From assembly GCF_003260275.1 (NCBI RefSeq), contig NZ_QJHB01000010.1, forward strand, positions 124,001 to 188,000: a stretch of 64,000 nt of DNA, written 5' to 3'. A program made the position numbers and the translations under genes. This document shows positions 26,288 through 35,431 of this stretch, in pieces. The DNA comes from Homoserinimonas sp. OAct 916. Its GTDB lineage: Bacteria > Actinomycetota > Actinomycetes > Actinomycetales > Microbacteriaceae. The notes under the pieces are model-generated. The model was not told the DNA's origin. It searched no databases and was given only the letters and a program-made list of their open reading frames with translations. How positions within the stretch are numbered: the stretch's first letter is position 1; every line of letters begins with the position of its first letter.

Positions 26288-27931
26288 TCAGACGTCGAGG
26301 CTGATAACCGTCGGGCCACTGCGGCTCAATGCCACGCGAGCTCGTTCGGCAGCATCCGTCGCGTCAGTCGCCGTCTCTCCGACGGCACCAATCGCTGTCG
26401 CGAGGGCGGCGAGATCGGGAACATGCAAATCGACTCCGACCGGAGGTATGCCGCGGGCTGCCTGCTGGTCGCGAATCTCTCGGTAGCCACCGTTGTTGAC
26501 CACGATCACGACCAGGGCAAGCTGCTGCTCCACGGCGGTGACGAGCTCCTGCACCGAGAACATGAACGCGCCATCGCCGAGCAGGGCGACGACGGCTGCC
26601 TCGGGCTTCGCCACCTTCGCGCCGAGCGCCGCCGGAACCGCGTATCCCAGGGTCGCGACGCGCGGCATGTACAGGAATGAGTTCTTGGTGGGCACCGGGA
26701 AGAAGTGCACGGTTCCCATGTAGGTGACCTGGGACGAGTCACCCGTGATGATCGAATTCTCGGGGAGCACTTTGCGCAGCTGCGTGTTCAGCTCGAACCA
26801 TGCCTCGCCGTCGACACGCGCCTCCTCGATCAGGCTCTTCCTGAATTCATCGAGGTCGGCCTGAGCCTTGGTGCCGGGTTTGTCACGAGCGTCCGCGGCG
26901 TCGCTGTCGTCTCCCAGTAGTGAGTTGATCTGATCGAGTGCCTCAGCGGCATCCGCGTGAATCGCGACCAGCGCGGGGGCGTTGAGGTGCAACTGGCTCG
27001 CGGCGATATCGATGCGAATCACGTTCGTCGCGGTGATCTTTCCCTCCCAGAGATCAGAGTCGCTCAACTCGCTGCCGACAACCACCAGGGCATCACTCTG
27101 GTTCAATCGCGCCTGGGCACCCGGCAGACGAATATGGGCACCGAGTGAAAGCGGATGCACTTCCGGCAAGACGCCTTTGCCGTTGCAGGTTGTCATGACC
27201 GGGGCCTGTAGTCGTTCGGCGAGTTGACGCAGCTGGCCGTCGGCCCCACGAGAGCCGCCGCCAGCGATGATCATTGGTCGGCTCGCGTGACGCAGGAGTT
27301 CTGCCGCCTGCTTCACCGCGGTCTGCTCCGGTTTCGGCGTCGACAGCTCTCCGGCATGCACGACGTCGCCCTCCCATGCCTCCGCGAGCACATCGCAGGG
27401 AATCTCGATGAAGACCGGTCTCGGCCGCCCGTTGAGCATGAGTTCAAACGCCCGTGCGATGGATTCAGTCACTTCTTGTGGCGTGCGGGCGCGTACGCTC
27501 CACTGGGTCATGCTCGCCATCGCGGCGAGCGTGTCTTTCGTGTCGTGCAGTTCTCCGCCATCCAGATAGTCGGTGCCTGAGGGCAGCCCTGACGAGATGA
27601 TCAGCACGGGACGCGACTCTGCATACGCGGTGCCCGCCGCGACCATGGCGTTCAGAACCGCGGGGCCACTCGTCGTGATGACCACTCCCGGCTTTCCGGC
27701 CACTTGGCTGTATCCGTCGGCAGCGTAACCCGCGCCTTGTTCGTGTCGAGTCGTCACCGGCTTGATTCCGAGGCGCACCAGGTGGCGGTAGATCTCAAGA
27801 TTGTGAGTGCCGGGAATGCCGAAGATCACGTCAACGTCATGGGCGAGCAGTGTTTCAGCAACGGCAGCGCCGCCGTTTCGGTGCTCAATGTCGGAAGGAG
27901 TTGTGGCGAGGACAGCAGCGTCGATTGTCAT
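26288..27931 (-). CDS. Thiamine-diphosphate 2-oxo acid decarboxylase (5-guanidino-2-oxopentanoate decarboxylase-like)
   Basis: A 547-aa ThDP enzyme of the acetolactate synthase/benzoylformate decarboxylase superfamily. The catalytic Glu is in TTRHEQGAGYAADGY near residue 56, and the ThDP-binding GDGAFMF...VVNNGGY motif near 435-465. GTHNLEIYRHL near 35 and the GGELHDTKD stretch near 125 resemble AruI-type guanidino-oxo-acid decarboxylases rather than biosynthetic IlvB, and no small subunit gene is present. With a ureohydrolase, importer and hydroxyacid dehydrogenase downstream, conversion of 2-oxoarginine to 4-guanidinobutanal is the best guess. The ATG at 27931 lies directly after a promoter/operator. 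Confidence 0.7.
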   Translation of the reverse strand: MTIDAAVLATTPSDIEHRNGGAAVAETLLAHDVDVIFGIPGTHNLEIYRHLVRLGIKPVTTRHEQGAGYAADGYSQVAGKPGVVITTSGPAVLNAMVAAGTAYAESRPVLIISSGLPSGTDYLDGGELHDTKDTLAAMASMTQWSVRARTPQEVTESIARAFELMLNGRPRPVFIEIPCDVLAEAWEGDVVHAGELSTPKPEQTAVKQAAELLRHASRPMIIAGGGSRGADGQLRQLAERLQAPVMTTCNGKGVLPEVHPLSLGAHIRLPGAQARLNQSDALVVVGSELSDSDLWEGKITATNVIRIDIAASQLHLNAPALVAIHADAAEALDQINSLLGDDSDAADARDKPGTKAQADLDEFRKSLIEEARVDGEAWFELNTQLRKVLPENSIITGDSSQVTYMGTVHFFPVPTKNSFLYMPRVATLGYAVPAALGAKVAKPEAAVVALLGDGAFMFSVQELVTAVEQQLALVVIVVNNGGYREIRDQQAARGIPPVGVDLHVPDLAALATAIGAVGETATDATDAAERARVALSRSGPTVISLDV

Positions 27932-27940
27932 AATTGTTCC

Positions 27941-27968
27941 ATTGTAGGACAAAACTTGATTCTGTCTA
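27941..27968 (-). promoter_or_regulatory. Promoter with overlapping GntR-type operator
   Basis: Read on the minus strand: a -35 TAGACA (27963-27968), a 16-bp spacer, and a -10 TACAAT (27941-27946). The operator-like TTGTCCTACAA (27942-27952; TTGTAGGACAA on the plus strand) overlaps the -10. The ATG at 27931 is only about 9 nt past the -10, so the transcript should be nearly leaderless. Confidence 0.6.
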
Positions 27969-28087
27969 CCGGAGATTCGCGCCCAAACACTACTGCACGC
28001 CACGCCTCCTATGAGCGGAAAGCAACGATTTGGCGACGCTTCTGATCCTTTCGAAAAATATTTCGGCCGCAACGAGAATTTGTATTA

Positions 28088-28098
28088 TTGTTGGACAT
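28088..28098 (+). promoter_or_regulatory. GntR-type operator before the importer operon
   Basis: TTGTTGGACAT matches the TTGTNNNACAA pattern of the two other sites at all but one position. It lies 69 bp before the binding-protein ATG, next to a TATTAT sequence (28083-28088) that could be a -10. Confidence 0.5.
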
Positions 28099-28166
28099 CC
28101 ATGCAATAGTGTATTCAGAACGATCAGGAATTGCACCTGACCGGATATCACTCAAAGAGGAGAATC

Positions 28167-29102
28167 ATGCGTTTCAAGATCACACGCGTCGCGCGGCAAG
28201 CAGCTGTTCTCAGTGTGGCAGCGGCCATGACGGCGACTGTACTGGTCGGATGCTCGGCCGGAGACTCGGCGACACCGGCTGCCAGCGACGCTCCTGCAGC
28301 CGGCGCATCCGGTTCGACCGACAGCGCGCTTCACGACATGCTGCCGGCCGACATCAAAGCTGCCGGTGTGCTCAAGGTCGGAACCGAAGCCTTCTACCCT
28401 CCCTTTGAATACCTCGACACCGACAACATCACGGTGATCGGGCTGGACATGGAACTCTTCAACAAGATCGGCGAAGAGTTGGGCCTCAAGGTTGAAGTGA
28501 CCAACATGGCCTTCGACGGTTTGCTCCCGGCGCTCGACACCAAGCGCATCGATGTCGTTGCTGCGGCGATGACAGACACCGTGGCCCGCCAGAAGAAGTA
28601 CGACTTCGTCGACTACTTCCTGACGGGACAGGGCATCGTGGTGCCGGCAGGAAACCCGAAGAACATCACCGGGATCGACAGCCTGTGTGGCTTGAACGTG
28701 TCGGCGCTCGAAGGATCCGTGCAGGTCGACATGCTCGAACAGTTCAACACCGACCAGTGCAAGAGCAAGCCGATCGTGGTCACGGCACTTGCCACTGACG
28801 CCGACGCCATGCTGCAGGTGCAGAGCGGCCGTGCCGATGCCTCGTTCTCGCAAGACGCCGTCGCGCGGTTCAACGTGGAGGCAAAGGGCGGCAGCGGCAA
28901 GTTCGAGGTTGCCAACAAGGAACCGCTGTTGCCGGTGCTGACCGGCCCGATGTTCACCAAGAGCAACTCCGAGCTTCGCGACGCGGTCAAGGCAGCCGTT
29001 GAGAAACTGATCGCCGACGGCACCTACGCCGACGTTCTCGCACAGTACAAAGTGGAGTCCGGCGCCGTCAAGGAGCCGACGGTCAACGCGGGCACCCAGT
29101 AA
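28167..29102 (+). CDS. ABC amino acid importer, substrate-binding lipoprotein
   Basis: Extracytoplasmic binding protein (family 3, polar amino acids), 311 aa. A lipoprotein signal ends in LVGC near residue 29, and an Ala/Ser/Pro linker follows. The binding domain begins GVLKVGTEAFYPPFEY near residue 74, with GLDMELFNKIGEELGL and DVVAAAMTDTVARQ, the family's amino- and carboxylate-contact segments. It has a good AAAGAGGAGA ribosome site. Upstream of the permease and ATPase genes in one operon; ligand unknown, with arginine-like guanidino acids suggested by the neighbours. Confidence 0.87.
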   Translation: MRFKITRVARQAAVLSVAAAMTATVLVGCSAGDSATPAASDAPAAGASGSTDSALHDMLPADIKAAGVLKVGTEAFYPPFEYLDTDNITVIGLDMELFNKIGEELGLKVEVTNMAFDGLLPALDTKRIDVVAAAMTDTVARQKKYDFVDYFLTGQGIVVPAGNPKNITGIDSLCGLNVSALEGSVQVDMLEQFNTDQCKSKPIVVTALATDADAMLQVQSGRADASFSQDAVARFNVEAKGGSGKFEVANKEPLLPVLTGPMFTKSNSELRDAVKAAVEKLIADGTYADVLAQYKVESGAVKEPTVNAGTQ

Positions 29103-29148
29103 CAGTCCGGTCGCGGGTCTTCAACCCTGAGAGGGAGCGGTAACACCC

Positions 29149-30120
29149 ATGAGCAACAGCAACGAGCCGATGACCGGACCGGTGACATCCGCAGATCGCC
29201 CCGCTCCGATCCAGGCCATCCCGGTTCGGCACTGGGGCCAGATGATCGCGGGCGTCATCGTGATCGCGTTGCTCGCGGCGTTCCTCTACGCAGTCGCGAC
29301 CAACCAGAACATCGACTGGTCGATCGTCGGAGAAAACCTGTTCAACTCAACCATTCTGAGCGGGTTGTGGATCACCATCTCGTTGACGATTCTGTCGATG
29401 ATCATCGGGATCGTGCTGGGTATCGGCCTGGCAATCATGCGGCTGTCACCAAACCGGGTGTTGAATTCGGTTGCCGCGGGGTACATCTGGATATTCCGCG
29501 GCACACCGCAGCTGGTGCAACTGCTGTTGTGGTTCAACCTGGCGCTGTTCTTCCCTCGGTTGGGCATCGGAGATTTCAGCGTCGACACGAACACCGTGAT
29601 CACCGCATTCGTGGCTGCGCTGCTGGGCCTCGGGCTCAATGAGGGTGCGTACATGGCCGAGATCGTGCGTGGCGGCATCCTGTCCGTCGATCACGGCCAA
29701 AGCGAAGCGTCCATGGCACTGGGTATGCGCCGGCAGAAGACAATGTTCAAAATTGTGCTCCCTCAGGCGATGCGGGTGATCATTCCGCCGATGGGTAATG
29801 ACCTGATCACCATGTTGAAGATGACCTCGCTCGTGACGGTCATCGCGGCACCAGATCTGCTCAACCGGGCACAGACGATCTCGGTGCGCAACTTCTACAT
29901 CTTCGAGCTGCTCATCGTGGCGAGCATCTGGTATTTGGTGCTCACCACCATCGCGACGATCATCCAGTCGCGACTCGAGAAGCGTTTTGCGCGTGGTATC
30001 GCTGCCCGCCCCTCCACCCGCGCCCGTGTTCTGAAGAATCTCAAACCGGGTCGGGTCGAGTCCATTGCGGCCGTCACAGAACCCAATGCCACGCCCGAGG
30101 ATCACGGAGTGAAATCATGA
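29149..30120 (+). CDS. ABC amino acid importer, permease
   Basis: A 323-aa HisM/GlnP-type permease. Six hydrophobic segments are preceded by a cytoplasmic N-terminal extension of about 30 residues. [15 protein letters not shown] near residue 118 and the EAA loop [20 protein letters not shown] near 163 are diagnostic, and [19 protein letters not shown] contacts the ATPase. There is only one permease gene, so it probably works as a homodimer. It overlaps the ATPase gene by 4 bp (ATGA). Confidence 0.9.
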   Translation: MSNSNEPMTGPVTSADRPAPIQAIPVRHWGQMIAGVIVIALLAAFLYAVATNQNIDWSIVGENLFNSTILSGLWITISLTILSMIIGIVLGIGLAIMRLSPNRVLNSVAAGYIWIFRGTPQLVQLLLWFNLALFFPRLGIGDFSVDTNTVITAFVAALLGLGLNEGAYMAEIVRGGILSVDHGQSEASMALGMRRQKTMFKIVLPQAMRVIIPPMGNDLITMLKMTSLVTVIAAPDLLNRAQTISVRNFYIFELLIVASIWYLVLTTIATIIQSRLEKRFARGIAARPSTRARVLKNLKPGRVESIAAVTEPNATPEDHGVKS

Positions 30121-30881
30121 CAACCCCCATGGTCAAGGCGGAAGACGTTCACAAGTCCTTCGGCCAGGTCGAGGTGCTCAAGGGAATCAACCTTGAAGTT
30201 CGGGCCCGCGAGGTGTTCTGCCTGCTCGGGCCGAGTGGTTCCGGAAAATCCACATTCCTGCGCTGCATCAACCACCTGGAACGAGTCGATGCCGGCCGGC
30301 TCTCGGTTGACGGTCAGCTCGTCGGTTACAAGGAACGTGCCGGCAAACTTTACGAGCTGAATGAGAACGAGATCGCCGACCAGCGGCAAGACATCGGAAT
30401 GGTGTTTCAGCGATTCAACCTCTTCGCGCATATGACTGCGCTGCAGAACGTGATGATGGCGCCGATACAGGTTCGCAATGAGCCGAAGAAAGATGTGCGA
30501 GAGCGCGCCCTGCAACTGCTCGAGCGGGTGGGCCTCGCGGACCAGTCGCACAAGTACCCGTCGCAGCTTTCCGGTGGCCAACAACAACGAGTCGCAATTG
30601 CCCGCGCCCTGGCGATGAAGCCGAAGCTGATGCTGTTCGACGAGCCGACCAGTGCGCTTGATCCGGAGCTGGTCGGGGAGGTGCTCGATGTCATGCGCAA
30701 CCTCGCCGAAAGCGGAATGACCATGATCGTGGTGACCCACGAAATCGGGTTCGCCCGCGAGGTCGGCGACAGCCTTGTGTTCATGGACGCCGGAGTTGTT
30801 GTTGAGCAGGGGACACCGCGCGAGGTGCTGTCGAATCCGCAACATGCGCGCACTCAGGCCTTCCTGTCCAAGGTGCTTTAA
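30117..30881 (+). CDS. ABC amino acid importer, ATPase
   Basis: A 254-aa GlnQ/HisP-type ATPase. Walker A is [15 protein letters not shown] near residue 35, the signature [15 protein letters not shown] near 155, Walker [15 protein letters not shown] near 175, and the switch histidine is in [12 protein letters not shown]. It has a short insertion around residues 63-90 relative to typical members. The next gene, a hydroxyacid dehydrogenase, begins 71 bp downstream and is likely in the same transcript. Confidence 0.92.
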   Translation: MTTPMVKAEDVHKSFGQVEVLKGINLEVRAREVFCLLGPSGSGKSTFLRCINHLERVDAGRLSVDGQLVGYKERAGKLYELNENEIADQRQDIGMVFQRFNLFAHMTALQNVMMAPIQVRNEPKKDVRERALQLLERVGLADQSHKYPSQLSGGQQQRVAIARALAMKPKLMLFDEPTSALDPELVGEVLDVMRNLAESGMTMIVVTHEIGFAREVGDSLVFMDAGVVVEQGTPREVLSNPQHARTQAFLSKVL

Positions 30882-30952
30882 CTCCTCACCATGCACCGTG
30901 CCCCGATGGCACGGCAGCAATGAATTGCATCCATGATGAAAGAGCGAATCCG

Positions 30953-31951
30953 ATGACCAAGCCTCTGGCGATCTATACCGACAACGAAGACATGGACCCG
31001 ACGCCGGGCATCCTCTTGCTGGAGAGCCACGGCTTCGAAGTGCGCTTCCTGGAGACACTCGACCCCGAGCGCATTGCCGTCGAAGCGCGCGACGCGGAAG
31101 CCCTGCTGGTGGGGTATGCGCCAATCCCGCACGATGTGATCGCTGCTTTGCCCAAGCTGCGCATCATCTCCCTCGTGTCCATGGGTTTTGACAATATCGA
31201 CCTGGCGGCGGCCCAATCACGAGGTATCTGGGTGACGAATCTTCCCGGGGTCGCCAGCGAAGAGGTGGCGACCCACGCACTCGGACTGATCCTCGCCATC
31301 ACCAGGGATCTGCCGTACTTCGAGCACAGCATCACCGTGGACTGGAATGCGCGCCCCGATGTGACTCCCCCGCGCCTCAGCACACGAACTCTCGGGCTGC
31401 TGGGCCTTGGACGTATTGGGGCCAAGCTCGCCGAAGTAGCCCGACCCCTTTTCAAAGACGTGATCGGGTTCGACCCCTTCGTGTCGGAGAACGCCGAAGC
31501 CCGAACGCGCGTCGAGGCGTTGGGGGTTCGGATAGCACCCCTCGACGAAGTACTTGCAACAGCTGATGTCGTCTCGCTGCATCTCCCCCTGACCGAGCAG
31601 ACCCACCAGATCATGAATGCCGAATCGATCGCACGGATGAAGGCAGGAAGCTATCTCGTCAACGTGAGCCGCGGGCAACTCATCGATAGCCCCGCGCTGC
31701 TCGCTGCGCTGGACTCCGGCCACCTGACGGCCGCAGGGTTGGACGTCTTGGACATCGAACCCGCGCCGGCGGACCATCCCCTGATCAAGCATCCCCACAC
31801 GATCGTCACTCCTCACGTGGGTTTTCTTTCCGAATACACGCTGGCGGAATACATTCGAATCCAGGCGCAGAACGTCATCTCCGTTTTTGAAACAGGCGCA
31901 CCAGAGACCACGGCGGTCGTGGATCCGCGCTCAGTTCGAACGCAACCATAA
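30953..31951 (+). CDS. D-isomer specific 2-hydroxyacid dehydrogenase
   Basis: A 332-aa NAD(P)-dependent dehydrogenase interconverting D-2-hydroxy acids and 2-oxo acids. The Rossmann motif is [18 protein letters not shown] near residue 148. The catalytic Arg is in [15 protein letters not shown] near 237, Glu in [15 protein letters not shown] near 265 and His in [12 protein letters not shown] near 288. Placed between an amino-acid-type importer and a ureohydrolase, it could oxidise an imported hydroxy acid to the 2-oxo acid used by the neighbouring decarboxylase. This role is inferred from context only. Confidence 0.87.
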   Translation: MTKPLAIYTDNEDMDPTPGILLLESHGFEVRFLETLDPERIAVEARDAEALLVGYAPIPHDVIAALPKLRIISLVSMGFDNIDLAAAQSRGIWVTNLPGVASEEVATHALGLILAITRDLPYFEHSITVDWNARPDVTPPRLSTRTLGLLGLGRIGAKLAEVARPLFKDVIGFDPFVSENAEARTRVEALGVRIAPLDEVLATADVVSLHLPLTEQTHQIMNAESIARMKAGSYLVNVSRGQLIDSPALLAALDSGHLTAAGLDVLDIEPAPADHPLIKHPHTIVTPHVGFLSEYTLAEYIRIQAQNVISVFETGAPETTAVVDPRSVRTQP

Positions 31952-31994
31952 AGTCATCGCACCAGCAGCGTCACTCACGAAAGTCAGGTTTCCC

Positions 31995-32960
31995 ATGGTC
32001 AACGAATTCTCCAATGACGATGTTCCCATCGGCCCGGTCGATGCGAGTGTGGTGCCCCGGTTCGCCGGGATCGCCACCTTTGCCCGGCTGCCGCGGTTGG
32101 ACCAGGTGCCGCGCGCGGATATCGCGATCGTCGGGGTGCCGTTCGACAGCGGCGTCAGCTACCGGCCCGGAGCCCGATTCGGCCCCTCCCATGTGCGCGA
32201 ATCCTCGCGGTTGCTGCGCCCCTACAACCCGGTGCAGGACGTCTCCCCGTTCGCCTCGCAACAGGTGGCCGATGCCGGCGACATCGCCGTGAACCCGTTC
32301 AACATCCTCGAAGCCGTCGACCAGATCGAAGCCGGCGCCCGGCAACTGTCCGAGGGCGGCACGAAACTGGTCACCATCGGCGGCGACCACACCATCGCCC
32401 TGCCGCTGTTACGGGTCGCGCACGCCCAACACGGCCCGGTCGCCGTGGTGCACTTCGACGCCCACCTCGACACCTGGGACACCTACTTCGGGGCACCGAT
32501 CACGCACGGCACCCCGTTCCGCCGTGCCTCCGAAGAGGGCCTCATCGACATGCAGCACAGCCTGCACGTCGGCATCCGCGGGCCGTTGTACGACCGCGAA
32601 GACCTGCGGGATGACAAACGGTTGGGCTTCGCGATCATCGCCAGTCACGAGATCCAGTTGGAGGGCCTGCAGTCGGCCATCACGCGGATGCTCGACCGCC
32701 TGGGGGACCGCCCCGTGTACGTGTCGGTCGACATCGACGTGCTCGACCCGGCCCATGCGCCCGGCACCGGCACCCCGGAGGCCGGCGGGATGACCAGCAG
32801 GGAACTGCTGGCCATGCTGCGCGAACTGCAGCACGTGAACCTGGTCGGCGCCGACATCGTCGAGGTCGCCCCCGCCTACGACCACGCCCAGATCACCGGC
32901 ATCGCCGCCGCACACGTGACCTACGAGATCATCTCATCGATGGCGCCCCGCGAACGCTGA
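31995..32960 (+). CDS. Ureohydrolase: agmatinase/guanidinobutyrase family
   Basis: A 321-aa binuclear manganese ureohydrolase. The metal ligands are all present: GGDHTIALP near residue 121, [12 protein letters not shown] near 145 and [19 protein letters not shown] near 240. These enzymes release urea from agmatine, guanidinobutyrate or similar substrates; the agmatinase-type [18 protein letters not shown] loop near 46 argues against arginase. Its codon use is noticeably more GC-biased at third positions than that of the upstream cluster genes. Given the decarboxylase in the cluster, 4-guanidinobutyrate is the favoured substrate. Confidence 0.85.
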   Translation: MVNEFSNDDVPIGPVDASVVPRFAGIATFARLPRLDQVPRADIAIVGVPFDSGVSYRPGARFGPSHVRESSRLLRPYNPVQDVSPFASQQVADAGDIAVNPFNILEAVDQIEAGARQLSEGGTKLVTIGGDHTIALPLLRVAHAQHGPVAVVHFDAHLDTWDTYFGAPITHGTPFRRASEEGLIDMQHSLHVGIRGPLYDREDLRDDKRLGFAIIASHEIQLEGLQSAITRMLDRLGDRPVYVSVDIDVLDPAHAPGTGTPEAGGMTSRELLAMLRELQHVNLVGADIVEVAPAYDHAQITGIAAAHVTYEIISSMAPRER

Positions 32961-33028
32961 CAGGAGACTGCAGGCACACGCTCGAGCCCGTACATACGCC
33001 ACGCGAACGCGCGCGAGACAATGAGGAC

Positions 33029-33472
33029 ATGACAATGCGCCAAAAGCTCTACGACGCCGTCCTCAAAGGGATGAACCTGGGCCACCGCGCTCTGCTCTGG
33101 CTCTCCCGCGGTCGAGTCGGCTGGGCCATCGGCCCCATGCCCGCAGTCGAGTTGCACACGATCGGGCGGGTCTCGGGCAGCCGTCGATCAACCATGCTGA
33201 CGGCCCCCGTGCATAGCGACGGGCGCTGGGTTCTGGTTGCGTCGAAGGGAGGCGACGATCGCGATCCCGACTGGTACCGCAACCTGCTGGCGAACCCGGA
33301 GGCCGAGCTGACAGTGCGCGGGCGCACGTTGCCCGTGCACACCCGCACCGCGAGCCCCGAGGAGAAGGCCGAGTTGTGGCCGAAGATCGTGGCGGTGAAC
33401 CCCGGCTACGCCGGTTACCAGCGCAAGACGACGCGCGACATCCCAGTGGTCATCTGTGAGGCGCTGCCCTGA
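33029..33472 (+). CDS. Ddn-like deazaflavin (F420)-dependent nitroreductase family protein
   Basis: A 147-aa split-barrel protein of the Ddn family, whose characterised mycobacterial members use reduced F420. Family features are ELHTIGRVSGSRRSTMLTAP near residue 40, VASKGGDDRDPDWYRNLLANP near 70 and the C-terminal FPVI-like DIPVVICE. The protein is probably cytoplasmic or membrane-associated. Translation starts at the ATG at 33029 or at 33035, the latter better spaced from a GAGG site. No F420 biosynthesis gene is nearby. Confidence 0.82.
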   Translation: MTMRQKLYDAVLKGMNLGHRALLWLSRGRVGWAIGPMPAVELHTIGRVSGSRRSTMLTAPVHSDGRWVLVASKGGDDRDPDWYRNLLANPEAELTVRGRTLPVHTRTASPEEKAELWPKIVAVNPGYAGYQRKTTRDIPVVICEALP

Positions 33473-33493
33473 GAGCCCCGCGCCCACTCTCCG

Positions 33494-33564
33494 CTGAGGG
33501 GCCAAGATCGGCATCTCCCAGCAGCTCCCCGCGCGTAGCTGGCGCCGATTGTGACCCCTCGCCG
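33494..33564. repeat. 71-bp hairpin element, left of the Wadjet region
   Basis: An imperfect inverted repeat whose arms are CTGAGGGGCCAAGATCGGC and GGCGCCGATTGTGACCCCTCG around a variable middle. It matches the element at 41487-41557 in length and at about 18 of 20 positions at each end, but not in the middle. It begins 21 bp after the Ddn-like stop codon and could act as its terminator. Confidence 0.6.
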
Positions 33565-33667
33565 AGTTTGCCGAAGTGACAACTCGCGCGGCAGCGCTGC
33601 GCACGACCGACCGGGATGTGATGCAGCTGCGTGCCGGGCGCGGCCGTCCGGTTCGTAGTGTGGGTAT

Positions 33668-34048
33668 GTGTCAGAACCACGTTGTGTGAGTGACGACGGC
33701 TCTGAGAAGCGCCGGGGCCTGTTGGAGAGAGCCATTCGCGAGCGCCCCGCTGCAGCCTGGGTTCGCGCGTCGCCGAATGCGCATTGGAGCGTGGTCGCCA
33801 CCGTGTGTGCGGGTGCGTTCATGGGTCAACTCGACGCCGGTATCGTCTCGTTGGCTCTGCCACCGATTCAGGCAGACTTCGGCGCCGCGGCCAGTGATGT
33901 CCAGCGGGTCGCGCTGTGTTACCTGCTCACCCTCGTCGCGCTGGTCGCCCCGTCGGCCGGGTCTCGGATTGACAGGGCCGGGCGTGATCGCCGGGTGGAA
34001 CCTGCTGCCGCGCAGCCGGGCGCTGGCGCCGCGCACTCCACGGGATAG
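33668..34048 (+). pseudogene. Truncated MFS (DHA2-type) transporter remnant
   Basis: About 100 codons that read as the start of a drug:H+ antiporter: a charged N-terminus, then NAHWSVVATVCAGAFMGQLD, SLALPPIQADFG and the second helix VALCYLLTLVALVAPSAG, followed by the D-R-x-GR motif of the cytoplasmic loop (IDRAGRDRR). The frame then becomes unrelated Pro/Ala/Gly sequence and stops, some 400 residues short of a complete transporter. It lies at the edge of the Wadjet region. Confidence 0.6.
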
Positions 34049-34114
34049 AGCAGGGTTCGCGTCATTCCTGCCGACCATCCTGCTCGGGATGCACTTCCGC
34101 AGACGGAAGAGTAC

Positions 34115-34150
34115 TTTGGCGCCCTTCACCTCTTTGGCGCCCTTCACCTC
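34115..34150. repeat. 18-bp perfect tandem duplication
   Basis: TTTGGCGCCCTTCACCTC occurs twice in direct succession, 7 bp beyond the jetD stop codon (34157, minus strand). Confidence 0.8.
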
Positions 34151-34156
34151 GTGTCC

Positions 34157-35431
34157 TCAGTTTGCCGCGGCAAGTAACACTGGCAAGGCCAGCTGCCAGG
34201 CGATCCTCTCCTGCTCGAGGCGCACGTTTCCCTCGGTACGGATGCGCTCCAGCGTCTGTTGCTCGCCGTCGGTCAACCTCGGGTAGGTGCCGGTTGCCGC
34301 TTTCTTCTCCGGCACCCAGAGGTCGCGGTGGGCCAACAACGTGCTCTCATCCATCAGGATGCTCGTGACGTTCTCACATCCCGAGCGCAGCTGATGCAGA
34401 ATCGCGAACCCGTCGGAGTCAAGGTCGCCCCAATACAGGATGCGGCCGTGCTTGATCCACGGGATCTGCGCAAGCTGGCCCACCCCATAGCCGCCACCGT
34501 GCACGACGACGGCGCCCGAAACAGCCGGCATTGAGAACATGGTCTCCAGGTTCTCGAAGATGAAGATGATCTTCGGTGCGACTGTCATCGCCGCCAATTC
34601 TTTCACGGGCGCTATCACGTCGCAAAGCCCACCCGGCTGAAGCAGCGGGTCGAGAAAACGCACCCGCACCAGATTTGGTGCATCCAGCAGGCCGAGTGAT
34701 TCACGCCCGCTGATCGCCGCATGCAGCCCCTCGACGAGGGCGCGGTGCTGCTCCAGCCACTTGGTATCGATGCCGCGGATGGGCAGTTGCCTCACCCGCC
34801 ATCCGGAGTATGGATTATCCCGCAGCCAGGCGACCACGCCAACCAGAGTGTCGAAATCCGATTCCGGCATCAATTGCAGAACGCGCGCGTGCCGGCGCAC
34901 CGCGGCAGCCAACGCTTCCGACGGCGCGGCCGCCGGCGCTCTGTTCCCGGTTTCGACTCCGGCGTGTCCTGTCCAACTTTCGGAACCCGCTCCCGTTTGC
35001 CCGGTCTCCGCACTCGCGAACTCCCGTCCGAGCCGTACGGCCCGCTCACGCAAGGTGCCCCAATGCCGAGATGCCGTCGCCCCGGCAAACGCCGCAATGT
35101 TATCGGCGCCGCGCACAACGCAGCGTTCCGGAACCGATTGCGCCCCCACGCTCGGCCACTGACGGACACCCCAGGTCACGTCGCACGTCGAGTCACCGGC
35201 AGCCTCCCGCCATTCCCGCACCCAAGCGATCACGCCGGACAGGTCAGCGAGCACCGCTCGCTCAGTCGGCGGACGCAACACGATCTCCAGAACGGGCTCG
35301 GGCAGGGCACCCAATGGCACGCCCGAGTGCGCAGCCACCATCTGCGCCGCCCAGTCACGCTGATCTCGCTCCAATCGCTTTCGAGCCCGATCACGCGCCT
35401 GGTTGACCGTGACCATCACGCCCGCGGCCAT
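34157..35431 (-). CDS. jetD: Wadjet protein JetD (DUF3322/DUF2220, Toprim-like nuclease)
   Basis: Nuclease subunit of the Wadjet plasmid-defence complex, 424 aa. The N-terminal part (about residues 1-230) matches the DUF3322-type arm, with DNPYSGWRVRQLPIRGIDTKW near 205. The C-terminal DUF2220 part is Toprim-like: IFIFENLETMFS carries the acidic Glu near 290, and ILYWGDLDSDGFAIL the DxD pair near 330. A central Gly/Ala/Glu-rich stretch near 145-175 looks like a linker. The start codon shares one base with the jetC stop (TGATG). Confidence 0.9.
   Translation of the reverse strand: MAAGVMVTVNQARDRARKRLERDQRDWAAQMVAAHSGVPLGALPEPVLEIVLRPPTERAVLADLSGVIAWVREWREAAGDSTCDVTWGVRQWPSVGAQSVPERCVVRGADNIAAFAGATASRHWGTLRERAVRLGREFASAETGQTGAGSESWTGHAGVETGNRAPAAAPSEALAAAVRRHARVLQLMPESDFDTLVGVVAWLRDNPYSGWRVRQLPIRGIDTKWLEQHRALVEGLHAAISGRESLGLLDAPNLVRVRFLDPLLQPGGLCDVIAPVKELAAMTVAPKIIFIFENLETMFSMPAVSGAVVVHGGGYGVGQLAQIPWIKHGRILYWGDLDSDGFAILHQLRSGCENVTSILMDESTLLAHRDLWVPEKKAATGTYPRLTDGEQQTLERIRTEGNVRLEQERIAWQLALPVLLAAAN

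Noticed and set aside
26288-27931. Acetolactate synthase large subunit (IlvB) for branched-chain amino acid synthesis
   Set aside because: No small subunit or ilvC follows, the regulator and neighbours are catabolic, and the GELHD and GTHNLEIY motifs fit oxo-acid decarboxylases better.
31995-32960. Arginase for the urea route
   Set aside because: The N-terminal loop is of agmatinase type, and no ornithine-using gene is nearby.
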